Source: Paraburkholderia phosphatilytica
GTDB lineage: Bacteria > Pseudomonadota > Gammaproteobacteria > Burkholderiales > Burkholderiaceae
Assembly: GCF_003443895.1 (NCBI RefSeq)
Contig: NZ_QQOA01000049.1
Coordinates: 1-48,377, forward strand
Length of the DNA: 48,377 nucleotides
Direction of reading: 5' to 3'
The position numbers and the translations under genes are program-made. The first letter of the stretch is position 1. Each line of letters opens with the position of its first letter. This document shows, one piece after another, positions 34,346 to 42,141 of the stretch. The notes under the pieces were generated by a model. The model was not told the origin of the DNA and made no database searches. It saw only the letters and a list, made by a program, of their open reading frames with translations.

Positions 34346-34896
34346 CTATGTGGCTGATAAATCAAGGGTTCCCTGTTGTGTCGTTGGTATTGTGGGGTTC
34401 GCTCGCCGGGCGCATGTCCGCGCAACGAACTCGGCAACTGCAGTGGTGTTCAGCAAATCGCGATTGAAGATACATGGCCCGAGCGACAGAGGATGCTCTG
34501 CTGCGATCTCGCCGCGCTCGACTGCGAGTCCGAGCGTTTTTGGACTCACGCCGATGCCTCGGTCAGGTTCATCCATCCTTCGGCAGCACGCCGCTCAATC
34601 GAATAGACGTGAATTCGACGATGACTGCGCAACGCAGTGACGCGCTCCTGTGTCCAGAAGTTGCCTCGCCCGGTCCGTAGCCCATTGCGATTGAGCACGC
34701 TGGCAATCACCAGATCCGGACAGATGCGAGCCAGCAGGCGCACAGCATCAGTCGCTTCAGGCGACGTCCGGGTGGCGCATTGGCCGCGACGCCGGCGTGG
34801 TACACGGATCTCGGTATGGACACCGCCTTTCCAGTTGATGACGAGTACGATCTCGCTGGCTGCATTGTCGAGATCGACGACGACCTCATGGATCAA
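34346..34896 (-). pseudogene. remnant of a large serine recombinase (C-terminal part, frameshifted)
   Basis: Two reverse-strand frames together match the C-terminal ~180 residues of large serine recombinases found in proteobacterial mobile elements. The first has VVVDLDNAASEIVLVINWKG, GVHTEIRVPRRRRGQ, RLLARICPDLVIASVLNRNG and RTGRGNFWTQERVTALRSH, then EGWMNLTEA. The reading then changes frame near 34550 and continues GVSPKTLGLAVERGEIAAEH with an IFNR motif and a terminal LDLSAT. The catalytic N-terminal domain and zinc-ribbon core (about 500 residues) are missing, so it is dead. The evidence is recalled family resemblance. Confidence 0.7.
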
Positions 34897-35215
34897 GGCG
34901 CGCGCGTCGCATCGTTACCTCCTGTATAGGACAAAGGACAGTGCTCGGCTTGTACCACATTGAATTGGGCGCAGAGAGATTTATCGGTCAACAGGTGCTT
35001 CAGTTCGCGCAGCGCACTGCAGTCAACGATTGGGAATGCAGATGATCGGATATGAAGGCGGGCAACTGGATCAAACATCCACTGCGGCATCTGCGATACA
35101 CGTGTTGTCTCGCGTGGCTCAAGAGAACATCGCAGAATGATCTCGCCATTCTTCTCGACCACACTGAAAATCCAGGCCATCCGACCGAACCACGGGTACA
35201 ACCGCAGTCGTCGTC
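34893..35215 (-). pseudogene. remnant of the small ORF that accompanies serine recombinases
   Basis: The frame 35201-34893 reads YPWFGRMAWIFSVVEKNGE, LRCSLEPRETTRVSQMPQWMFD and DCSALRELKHLL. This resembles the small protein gene that precedes large serine recombinase genes in many elements (DUF5372-like neighbourhood; identification tentative). The start appears to be in a different frame (MTTTAV just upstream at about 35215), so the gene is broken near its beginning. Its position directly upstream of the recombinase tail matches the usual gene order, with the intervening recombinase body deleted. Confidence 0.45.
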
Positions 35216-35420
35216 ATTCGTCGCTCGGCCTGGTTTCTCCGGAGCGGTTCCTTTGGGACTGGATCGAAGCTCAGCAGACCAACGATGCCGCTGCATAACT
35301 CGGGGCCGATGGAAGGCGAAAAACCGAGGGAAGCCCATCTCCTTCGGGCCACACATGCACATCATCTTGCTTGTACCGCCGCAACTGAGTGAGTGGCGGC
35401 CTGCGAGCAAGCGTTTCCGT

Positions 35421-35777
35421 CTACCTGTTTCGCGGGACGCCCATAAAACTATCCCGCGAATGAACTGCCTCCGAAAAGGCGGTCTCTCCTCCCATTGCGT
35501 GGTCGAGCACGGCAATGGCGCGGTTTATCGACGCGATCTCGGCCCCATACGTTCTCGCTTCCCGCATGTAGAAATTTATTGCATCTAGGCCTTCGAGCGT
35601 AAGAACTTCGCTCTCCGTTTGCCCCGGCCAGCTTGCGCTCAACATCGCGGCGGGTGGCGACACGCCGTCGTCCGCGATGGAAAGCACACATCCCGTCCCG
35701 ATGTGAACGACCTTGCACCCGAAGCGGTCCGCATGAAACTGCGGAAGTGTTGCGAGAAACTCAAGCAGTGGAGACAT
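35421..35777 (-). CDS. hypothetical protein paired with a trypsin-like protease
   Basis: A 118-residue soluble protein with a coherent pattern of strands and helices (MSPLLEFLATLPQFHADRFG, VHIGTGCVLSIADDG, VLTLEGLDAINFYMREARTY, NRAIAVLDHAMGGETAF). AGAGGCCC lies directly before the ATG. It starts only 19 bp after the stop of the protease gene on the same strand, so the two form an operon. No family recognised. It could be a substrate, inhibitor or effector of the protease. Confidence 0.65.
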   Translation of the reverse strand: MSPLLEFLATLPQFHADRFGCKVVHIGTGCVLSIADDGVSPPAAMLSASWPGQTESEVLTLEGLDAINFYMREARTYGAEIASINRAIAVLDHAMGGETAFSEAVHSRDSFMGVPRNR

Positions 35778-35796
35778 GGGGCCTCTGGCCGACGCA

Positions 35797-36867
35797 CTAG
35801 TGAGCCGTTAATACCATCAGAATATCCGCATACCAGGCGCTGTTCAGCCCGAGCGACTCATCCAGTTGCTCGTCGCGGCCGCCCATATCGATGCTCGAAG
35901 AATGGACGCCTAAAAGCAGCCACTCCAGTTCATCGGATTGACCACCGGCCGATGCCGCTCGCAGAACGACCGGTGCGCCGCTGGTGCCGCGATGCGTTCG
36001 CGCATCCGTGACGAAACAGCCTTTCCCCTGGAAACGCAAACCGAATGCCGACGCCAGAACGCCCTGCCGAACGACTGGCAAGTGGTGCAGCGAATCGTGG
36101 AATCCCAGCGGAAACCCGACGATCAGAAGCGATGCCCCGATTGGCATCACATCGCCCGGACGCGGCAAATGACGGGGACGGAACGCCTGAAACTCCGCGC
36201 CCGGCGGCAACGCGGCGCGGTCGAGTTCGAGTACGGCTACATCGACCTCGCCACCGTCGTCCGTTCCCTGACGCCAGAGGGGATGCCCCGCGGCGTACAA
36301 CGGAACCGACAGCCAGGTGGCGACTGCGAGGTTCTTCGCATCGACGTGAAACTCTATCTCCAGCCGGTCGGGAAAATGCCCGCCGGACACGTCGATCATC
36401 ACGTGTCGGCTGGTCACGAGAAAGAGCCGGGTTCCGTGCTGGAAAAAGAAGCCGCTTGCGCTGGTCAACCGCCGCTCCTGCGCGAACGTACAGACGCGTG
36501 TCACGGCGAGAAGCAATGCATCCGCGCCTACCTGGACATGCGACTCCGGGGGACTCTCAAGGCATGGAACGGCCGCGGGACGTCCACCGCCTGACTGAGC
36601 TGATTCGCGGGCGGATGGAATCAGTCCCGAAAGCAGGTTCATCAGCGCATCGTGCTCGGGTCCGCGCCGCCTTGATGAAAGAAACGCGCCGACCTCAAGT
36701 TCCGATACGGTCCCGCCCGACGCCGCGTTCGGCACATGTCGCACGATAGGGGCTTCGCCCTCGCAGCGGCAGAGAAACCATTCATCGCCACTGGAACTGC
36801 GATGGAATTCGAGTACATCGCCAGCCGTTTCAGCGCCGCGTTCTGTGCCGGTTGTCGGAGAATCCAT
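35797..36867 (-). CDS. trypsin-like serine protease with an N-terminal accessory domain
   Basis: A 356-residue protein without a signal peptide. Residues about 15-85 form a small domain (DVLEFHRSSSGDEWFLCRCE, GPEHDALMNLLSGLI). From about 135 there is a chymotrypsin-like fold: FLVTSRHVMID with H155, EVDVAVLELDR with D209, and THRGTSGAPVVL with S296, giving a complete Ser-His-Asp triad. The lack of a signal peptide suggests a cytoplasmic protease, as in several bacterial immune and stress systems. The ATG at 36867 was chosen because AGGA lies 6-7 nt upstream; an ATG at 36909 has none. It heads a two-gene operon beside a recombinase remnant. Confidence 0.8.
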   Translation of the reverse strand: MDSPTTGTERGAETAGDVLEFHRSSSGDEWFLCRCEGEAPIVRHVPNAASGGTVSELEVGAFLSSRRRGPEHDALMNLLSGLIPSARESAQSGGGRPAAVPCLESPPESHVQVGADALLLAVTRVCTFAQERRLTSASGFFFQHGTRLFLVTSRHVMIDVSGGHFPDRLEIEFHVDAKNLAVATWLSVPLYAAGHPLWRQGTDDGGEVDVAVLELDRAALPPGAEFQAFRPRHLPRPGDVMPIGASLLIVGFPLGFHDSLHHLPVVRQGVLASAFGLRFQGKGCFVTDARTHRGTSGAPVVLRAASAGGQSDELEWLLLGVHSSSIDMGGRDEQLDESLGLNSAWYADILMVLTAH

Positions 36868-37006
36868 TCGTATTCCTGAAGTGGTCGCGAAATCAATGCT
36901 CGATTGCACCGCGGATTATGGCTACAGGCGCGATCGAATTGCCGGAACCCCTCGTCCTCTGAAGCACGCGGGCGTGCTCGCGGATGGCTCGCCCTGGTCC
37001 GAAAGT

Positions 37007-37291
37007 TCAGGCGGGCTCCCAAATCGCGCGATCGGAACCGCCTTTGTCGATCAACATTTCAGCGTAGGCCACGCACGCGCGCCTTGCGTCACCGGTATTC
37101 AAAAAAGACCGCCTGCCGGGCACACGGAACAGGCGGCTCCTCACCTTGTCCGTCCCGGACTCGGGTTCGCTGATACGGACCGATGCATCGAATCCTTCCT
37201 CGTAGTTGTGGCTGAACCCGGCTTGGGTCGCGCGATGGGGGTACACGAGCAGGGAAATATCGAGGCCTCGATAATGGCGAATGGTGGTCAT
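37007..37291 (-). CDS. small protein of an expanded local family (family A, copy 1)
   Basis: A 94-residue protein. AAGGAG lies 7 nt before the ATG at 37291. Diagnostic parts are HYRGLDISLLVYPHRAT, FSHNYEEGFDASVRISEPE, SRLFRVPGRRSF and GDARRACVAYAEMLIDK. It is closely related to the gene at 43430-43720 (identical NYEEGFDASVRISEPE) and more distantly to 37814-38101 and the broken copies at 39255 and 42142. No transmembrane segment or signal. Function unknown; the pattern suggests a small alpha/beta domain. Confidence 0.8.
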   Translation of the reverse strand: MTTIRHYRGLDISLLVYPHRATQAGFSHNYEEGFDASVRISEPESGTDKVRSRLFRVPGRRSFLNTGDARRACVAYAEMLIDKGGSDRAIWEPA

Positions 37292-37813
37292 CAGGTCACT
37301 CCTTGGGGCCGCAGCAAGCAGCCGTTTTTTTGATCGTTGTGTGCGTTTGGCCGACAGCGATATCCGAACCGCCTGGCGGGCCGGCCGTGCTTCCCGGCGG
37401 GAAAGCTGGCACTTGAGCGAACAATGATTCGGACGGCTTTGCGCAGCTCCGGGCCCAAAGCGCGCCGCAATCCCTTTCGCGTTGTGGTCGGCGCAGCGCC
37501 GGGAAAGCATCCGTCGCTCGTGCGATGGGGTCAATCCTTCACCGATTCATCGCGCGGCAAGCAACCAACCCTGGTCGCCGCTGAACGTTCTCAGGAGGAC
37601 CGCTAGGTATGGCAGAGGGGGAGCGAGGCTGACAGCCGTCGTCAGGTCATCTGAACGAAGAGGGATCACAGCGCAGACAAGATCCGCTTTGCGGACTTCG
37701 TAACCCACCATACGCGCGCCGGCACCACGGGTCAACTCTATTCGGAAAATATCTGCGTCGCCCTGCGTTGCCTGTTCCGGGGTATAGTGGGTCTCCCCTG
37801 TGGAGTGACTGAA
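37292..37813. other. divergent intergenic region between family A copies 1 and 2
   Basis: No gene is supported. TATAGTGG at 37783-37790 is a probable -10 for the gene at 37814; the same octamer lies at the same distance from the start of the related gene at 42430. Confidence 0.45.
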
Positions 37814-38101
37814 ATGCCGACACACCTGCTTCTTCTCTACAAGGGGTATGAACTTCATCCTCTTGTCTTCCCCCGCACCTTCAGTCGCTTTGACGGCCAC
37901 TCCCGCTACGCCGAGGGGTATGACATCGCGGTGCGGATATGTCGTCCTTCCGCGATAGCGAGTTCGGCTGCAAGTCGCGTTTTCAGGCTAAACCAGCCCC
38001 ATGCATTCTCCGACTTTGGAGTGGCGCGGCGTGCTGCCCGGCAACAGGGGGAGGACATCGTCGACGGTAAAATAAACGGAGCTTCGGTCGTCGACATGTG
38101 A
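37814..38101 (+). CDS. small protein of family A, copy 2 (subtype with FSRFDGHS)
   Basis: A 95-residue protein starting at an ATG preceded by TGGAGTGA. It has LYKGYELHPLVFPRTFSRFD, YAEGYDIAVRICRP, SRVFRLNQPHAFSDFGVARR and QGEDIVDGKINGASVVDM. The layout is that of family A (Y-x-G-x-E, Y-x-E-G-x-D-x-A-V-R-I, S-R-V-F-R, A-R-R-A), with an FSRFDGHS insertion shared with the broken copy at 42142-42430. A TATAGTGG element lies 25 nt upstream of the ATG. Confidence 0.78.
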   Translation: MPTHLLLLYKGYELHPLVFPRTFSRFDGHSRYAEGYDIAVRICRPSAIASSAASRVFRLNQPHAFSDFGVARRAARQQGEDIVDGKINGASVVDM

Positions 38102-38560
38102 AATCGCTGCGGGCGTGCCAAAGCAGTTGACCGGCCCCATCGTCGGTCGCCTTCTGGCCGCCGTTTTTTGAAAAGACACGACCCGTAGCGGAAAGCCGCA
38201 GACCGCACGGCGAAGCGATGATCCGAACGTGAGGATTCCTCCAGACCGTTATCGGCAGTGCCAATCAACCTCAATGTAATTCCGCATTACCTCGTGCTGC
38301 GCACGGGCTATGAACCGTATGTGCTGAACGCCAACCGCTGTGTTTTGCGCCGCGCAGCAAGTCGCCTTCTGCTCAGGTTCGCGAGAACCCGCGGTGCGCC
38401 CACTTCAATCGCAAACGACGAGTGAAACGCCTTTTCCGGCACAGAGTCCATTTCGGCCGACGAGCGGGCCGAGATGCGGGCTTACGCACTGGTTGGCGGT
38501 GCCGAAAGCGAACACCAGCTCCTGTTGCTGGCTGGCCTCTGACTCCCGATGGAGCGCTTT
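38102..38560. other. stretch without a firmly supported gene
   Basis: One unlisted frame deserves mention: from a GTG near 38255 it reads about 58 codons including HYLVLRTGYEPYVLNANRC. It has no good ribosome binding site and I do not recognise it. Nothing else is seen. Confidence 0.35.
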
Positions 38561-38818
38561 ATGTATCGGATGATCGCGTACCGCGGATTTGAGATCCATG
38601 TCGAACTCAGTCAGTCTTCAGCGGATCTCTACGACGTCACGTTTCAGATCAAGGGCGGCGACAATCTTCGTGTCGTGGGTCAGCGTGGAGGCAAGATTTC
38701 GCTGCACAACGGCCCCTATACACGCCGTTGGGCGTACCTCATTGCTGAAGCCGCCGGGCGAGCCGCAATCGATCTGCTCCTTGGAGTGATCGTCGCGGAC
38801 GGTGACCCTATCGCGTAA
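38561..38818 (+). CDS. small hypothetical protein beginning MYRMIAYRGFEI
   Basis: An 85-residue protein. The ATG at 38561 was chosen because GGAG lies 6-9 nt upstream; an ATG at 38549 is in frame but has no site. It reads IAYRGFEIHVELSQSS, DVTFQIKGGDNLRVVGQRG and LIAEAAGRAAIDLLLG. The Y-R-G-F/Y-E-I opening recalls the other small proteins at 44081 and 47568. Function unknown. Confidence 0.65.
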   Translation: MYRMIAYRGFEIHVELSQSSADLYDVTFQIKGGDNLRVVGQRGGKISLHNGPYTRRWAYLIAEAAGRAAIDLLLGVIVADGDPIA

Positions 38819-39254
38819 CGCAAGTTGAGCGTCTACCGTTGCGCGGTGATGTTGCCGGTTGCAGCTTCGTCAGGCAGGTAATGAAATGACGTGAGCGCAG
38901 CGGCGGCGCACCGCAACGGGCCGCATTTCGCCGTCGCTGACGCAGTGTCACGCGAACGTCGGCTGCGGATAGGCACTGTGCGCATGCCCGCATGCCGATC
39001 CAGGCTGCCGGCTTCGCAAAAGAAGCGGCGACGAATGAACATTCGCTGTACAAAGAGGGCAATGGGCGTAGCATGAAAGCGTTGATTGACCCACGGCCCT
39101 TCTCTACGTCTTCCCAGTCACCTTTCCCAACGGAATCGGGCCGCTCACTTTCATCGCAGGCCGCACAACGCGGCCGATCATGTGAAGACTGACCTCAGTC
39201 GCTCACACCCTTTTCCCGATTCGTCACGTGTTGACGCGACCTCAAAGGTATTTC
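38819..39254. other. stretch without a supported gene
   Basis: Short frames on both strands are unremarkable. I see no strong promoter, repeat or RNA gene. It precedes a decayed family A gene and may itself be decayed coding sequence. Confidence 0.4.
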
Positions 39255-39558
39255 ATGACCGCCGGTTTCCGTCTCTACCGTGGACTGGCTCTACCGTGGA
39301 CTGGCAGTTTGTCCACTGGTCTATCCACATCGTGCTACCGAGCCCGGAAGTGGCATAACTACGAGGAAGGGTTCGATGCTGCCGTACGTATCCAGGAGTC
39401 GGGAAGCTCACGGGAACGCCCCGCACCCGCGTATTTCGGCTTTGGGGGGCGAAGCCCTTTCAGGGCGACGGCGACGCGCGGCGTGCGTCGACTGCCTGGC
39501 ACAACACGTCATCGACACGTGTTTCCAAAGCACGAACATTCTCGATCTGGAGTTGTGA
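39255..39558 (+). pseudogene. broken copy of family A (copy 3)
   Basis: Fragments in three frames line up with family A: FRLYRGLA then VCPLVYPHRATEPG, HNYEEGFDAAVRIQESGSS, RVFRLWGAKPFQGDGDARRA and CVDCLAQHVIDT. At least three frame changes are needed to join them. The first is explained by an exact tandem duplication of 16 bp (39273-39288 repeated at 39289-39304) in the codons for L-Y-R-G-L. Removing one unit restores the frame through VYPHRATEPG. The copy is clearly non-functional. Confidence 0.8.
39273..39304. repeat. exact 16-bp tandem duplication
   Basis: CTCTACCGTGGACTGG occurs twice back to back. Sixteen is not a multiple of three, so the duplication shifts the frame of the family A gene it interrupts. 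It looks like a replication-slippage or short-duplication event. Confidence 0.9.
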
Positions 39559-39633
39559 TTTGTACCTCGTTGCATGCAGGAACCATCGCCACACACACGC
39601 GGCGGTACACACAGGCAACATCGGAGGTTTGAC

Positions 39634-39873
39634 ATGGACAGAGCTGATCTCTTGAAGTGGATTCGACGCGATGGCTCCGGGCTTATCGACCGGTTTCTGC
39701 CGTTAGGGGCCCGTGCCGCGCTCGAAGACGTCATCCTCGACGGCCGCCACGAGGTCGATGCGGATGCTTATCTGATGTTTGTGTCAATTAGCGCACTGCT
39801 GCGCAAGGACGGCATGGCGAGCTGCGCTTCGGACCGCGAGGCCGGCCGGATCATGGCCCTGCTGAACGCGTGA
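39634..39873 (+). CDS. small hypothetical protein, 79 residues
   Basis: An ATG with a strong GGAGGTTTGAC upstream starts a 79-residue acidic helical protein: DLLKWIRRDGSGLIDRFLPL, ALEDVILDGRHEVDADAYLM and REAGRIMALLNA. No family recognised. It lies between a family A copy and a family B copy; the second A-B pair at 43.4-44.0 kb has no equivalent between its members. Confidence 0.65.
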   Translation: MDRADLLKWIRRDGSGLIDRFLPLGARAALEDVILDGRHEVDADAYLMFVSISALLRKDGMASCASDREAGRIMALLNA

Positions 39874-39943
39874 CGTAGCCCACCCATTCACGCGGCGCTG
39901 GCGCAATGATCATGGCTGCGCGGCACTCGAACAAGGAACGATA

Positions 39944-40159
39944 GTGCGCTTCAATTCGACACGATTCATCATCGACCCGACGCCACGCAGGGCTGACGGC
40001 GAATACATGGCCCATGCCCGCATTGGTACCAGCCGTGCGGACGGGAGCGAGTACGACATTCATCTAAGTGGTGATCTTGCGGGCTTCGACGTGCGCGCAG
40101 ACGTCATTACCGATGCGAAAAAACGGGTGCAGGACTGGCTGAACGCGTGCTTTGGCTGA
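39944..40159 (+). CDS. small protein of family B, copy 1
   Basis: A 71-residue protein starting with GTG, with AAGGAACGATA upstream. It reads TRFIIDPTPRRADGEYMAHA, DIHLSGDLAGFDVRADVI and a C-terminal helix ending DWLNACFG. It is clearly paralogous to 43797-44012, which shares IDPTPRRADGEYMAHA and HLSGDLAGF. Compact, soluble, unknown function. Confidence 0.78.
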   Translation: MRFNSTRFIIDPTPRRADGEYMAHARIGTSRADGSEYDIHLSGDLAGFDVRADVITDAKKRVQDWLNACFG

Positions 40160-40340
40160 CGGGACTCTCACATCGACAGCAGGTTATCGCACCACAGGAG
40201 CAAAGGTATCGGGCAACAAAGAGCACCGATCGCGTCTATGTGTCTTCGTTAGATGACAATCACCGCAACGAAATAGAACAGCGAACCCCGTCATGGACGT
40301 CCGGACGATTCACGGCGCAAACTCACAACCAGGAAAAAAA

Positions 40341-40553
40341 TTGACTACCGTAACCCCCAAGCTGAACGAACCGGTGGAAGTCGCGTTGCGCCGCTTCCGC
40401 CGTTCGATCGAGAGCACCGGTTTGATAAAGGAACTGCGGGCCAGAACGGCTTATGAAACACCGACTGCGAAACGCAAACGAAAAAAGGCTGCCGCTGTGG
40501 CTCGACTCCGAAAACAGATCAAACGGTCGTTGCCACCGAAGAAGCTGTACTGA
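40341..40553 (+). CDS. rpsU: ribosomal protein S21 paralogue
   Basis: A 70-residue S21, exactly the normal length. The family core is present: EPVEVALRRFRRSIESTGLI, KELRARTAYETPTAKRKRKK, and a C-terminal PPKKLY. S21 sits on the 30S platform near the anti-Shine-Dalgarno and helps initiation. The start is a TTG preceded by AGGAAAAAAA. It is not next to dnaG or rpoD as the housekeeping rpsU often is. It lies in a small-gene region, so it is an accessory copy that may change ribosome behaviour under stress. A decayed second copy lies at 41923-42075. Confidence 0.9.
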   Translation: MTTVTPKLNEPVEVALRRFRRSIESTGLIKELRARTAYETPTAKRKRKKAAAVARLRKQIKRSLPPKKLY

Positions 40554-40620
40554 GTCGAAGTTTTGATGCGGATAAGCGAGCGGCGGCTGTCCTGGCTGGC
40601 GCTCAGTGTCGACCGGGCGC

Positions 40621-41487
40621 TTATGTGGCGTCGTTCGATGCGCTCCGCAACGCGATGGCGAACGCATCGGCCAGCGTCAACGCTGTCGTCACGCTCGCGA
40701 ATTCCGCGCCCAGGTACACCATCGTCTGTGCAACATGCGGCCGAACGCCGCTGATGAGACAGTCTGTACCCATCAGTCTGGCTGCGGCGATCGTTTTCAG
40801 CAGATGTTGCGCAACGAGCGTGTCGACGGTCTGTATGCCCGTGATGTCGATGATCGCAGTCCGCGCCCGCGTCTCGGCAATCCTCTGCAGCAGCATTTCC
40901 GTCATCACGAGAGCGCGCGAAGAGTCGAGCGTGCCGACCAGCGGCAGCGCGAGAACTCCCTTCCATAGCTGCAGAACGGGCGTCGACAGTTCAAGCAGTT
41001 CCTGTCGCTGGCGTGTGATGACGGCGTTCCTGCTACGCTCAAGCGTCTCGGTGGCATGAAGGCCGAGCGCGTCCAGCAACTGGTCGATTGCCCAGCTCAT
41101 CGCTGCCAGTGCGGCCGGTTCATCCTGAAGCGCGTCGCTCACATAGCGGCTCAAGGGACGTTTGAAGGAAAACACGAAAGACATGGTCTCGAGAGGCGAA
41201 AAGCCTTGGCGGGCACGCGTTGCTGCTATGTCCGCAAGAAGACGGCGTAAGGGATCCCAGTGTTCGTTCCTCGCATCCAGTGTCGTGGTGCGCATGAGTG
41301 TGGAAACGAACAGTTCCACGAACCGGTGACATTGGCTGCGCAGCTCGTTTTCCGGGACGAGTCCGCGCCGCATGTCGTGTATCAGATGTTGATCGAGCCA
41401 GTCGGACAGGAGGGCTGAGCGCTGCGCGTCCAGCGCATGACCGAGAATTGCGCTGTCCGAGGTAGCCACGACGAAAGCGGGGTGCAT
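40621..41487 (-). CDS. RsbR-like regulator with C-terminal STAS domain
   Basis: A 288-residue protein. The N-terminal ~160 residues are helical and resemble the RsbRD/globin-like input domain of stressosome proteins (LSDWLDQHLIHDMRRG, ETMSFVFSFKRPLSRYVSDA). The C-terminal STAS domain (about 165-280) has ELLELSTPVLQLWKGVLALP, a strand-helix DITGIQTVDTLVAQHLLK and GVRPHVAQTMVYLGAEF. In stressosomes an RsbT kinase phosphorylates this STAS domain on Ser/Thr; here Thr in DITGIQTVDT is the candidate. No RsbS, RsbT or RsbU gene lies nearby. The ATG overlaps the stop of the upstream small gene by 1 nt (TAATG), so translation is coupled. Confidence 0.85.
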   Translation of the reverse strand: MHPAFVVATSDSAILGHALDAQRSALLSDWLDQHLIHDMRRGLVPENELRSQCHRFVELFVSTLMRTTTLDARNEHWDPLRRLLADIAATRARQGFSPLETMSFVFSFKRPLSRYVSDALQDEPAALAAMSWAIDQLLDALGLHATETLERSRNAVITRQRQELLELSTPVLQLWKGVLALPLVGTLDSSRALVMTEMLLQRIAETRARTAIIDITGIQTVDTLVAQHLLKTIAAARLMGTDCLISGVRPHVAQTMVYLGAEFASVTTALTLADAFAIALRSASNDAT

Positions 41488-41720
41488 TATTCCGGCACGG
41501 CAATGTCGCCGCTCACCAGTTTCTCGCCCCACGCTTCGGCGAACTTCGTCGCGCTCTGCGCGTCGGCACAGAGCGGCATGTCCGCGCAGCCCTGAAAGGG
41601 ATAAATCAGACGCCCGTCGCTCAGACGTACAACCTTCAACAACGGAATAATGCCGTAAGAGGTGCGCCGGAAGGACGCGGTAATTTCGTACCGGTCGCGT
41701 TCAACTGAAGCGGCTGCCAT
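41487..41720 (-). CDS. small protein coupled to the RsbR-like gene (DUF6723-like)
   Basis: A 77-residue protein with AAGGAG 7 nt before the ATG. It reads DRYEITASFRRTSYGIIPLL, KVVRLSDGRLIYPFQGCADM and AEAWGEKLVSGDIAVPE. From memory it resembles the small DUF6723 family of Burkholderia relatives; this name is tentative. Its stop overlaps the start of the RsbR-like gene, so both proteins are made together and may act in one pathway. Confidence 0.7.
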   Translation of the reverse strand: MAAASVERDRYEITASFRRTSYGIIPLLKVVRLSDGRLIYPFQGCADMPLCADAQSATKFAEAWGEKLVSGDIAVPE

Positions 41721-41788
41721 TTATAGCTCCTTGTGCGGGGCCGGGTGAGCAGAGTGCTGGATCCGGCGAGTGGTGGCTGCGCTCCTGG

Positions 41789-41815
41789 CACGACCGGCAA
41801 CTGATTCTGGTCGTG
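41789..41815. repeat. inverted repeat upstream of the RsbR operon
   Basis: CACGACC (41789-41795) and GGTCGTG (41809-41815) are perfect 7-bp arms with a 13-nt centre, about 70-95 bp upstream of the small gene that heads the RsbR operon. It may be an operator or the terminator remnant of the decayed rpsU. Confidence 0.4.
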
Positions 41816-41922
41816 TGAGGATAGTGCATGGAAGCATGTGCTCCGACCTGCTGTCACGACTTATCGAATTCCAGAGTGCCGACCCGCTTTCCGCAGCCTG
41901 CGTCCGCTGGCGGAATCGTGCT

Positions 41923-42075
41923 TCAGTACATTTTCCTGATCTGCCTGCGCAGTCTCGCTACGGCTGTCGACTTTCTGCGCTTTCGTTCAGCCATTGGATT
42001 TTCGTATGCCATACGCGCGCAGTTCCTTCAGCAGGCCAAGGTTGTCGAGTTGGGGCGGGGAATGATGGTAGTCAA
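41923..42075 (-). pseudogene. rpsU: decayed second rpsU, internal deletion and frameshift
   Basis: Reverse strand. A TTG at 42075 opens LTTIIPRPNSTTL, matching the start of the intact S21 at 40341 (LTTVTPKLN). After a gap the sequence GLLKELRA continues, then in a shifted frame MAYENPMAERKRRK and STAVARLRRQIRKMY with a stop at 41923. The segment corresponding to EPVEVALRRFRRSIEST is missing and the frame is broken, so the gene is dead. The clear S21 C-terminus (AYE-P-AERKRK, VARLR-QI, terminal Y) leaves little doubt. No forward-strand gene is supported here. Confidence 0.75.
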
Positions 42076-42141
42076 ACGGATCCTTGAGCGGTGAACGGAG
42101 TGGTCAGGCGGGAGGTTCGTGCGAGCCAGTACGAGCCGGTC

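Noticed and set aside
41828..42094. 88-codon forward frame with a hydrophobic patch
   Set aside because: It is the antisense of the decayed rpsU at 41923-42075, which explains the sequence better.
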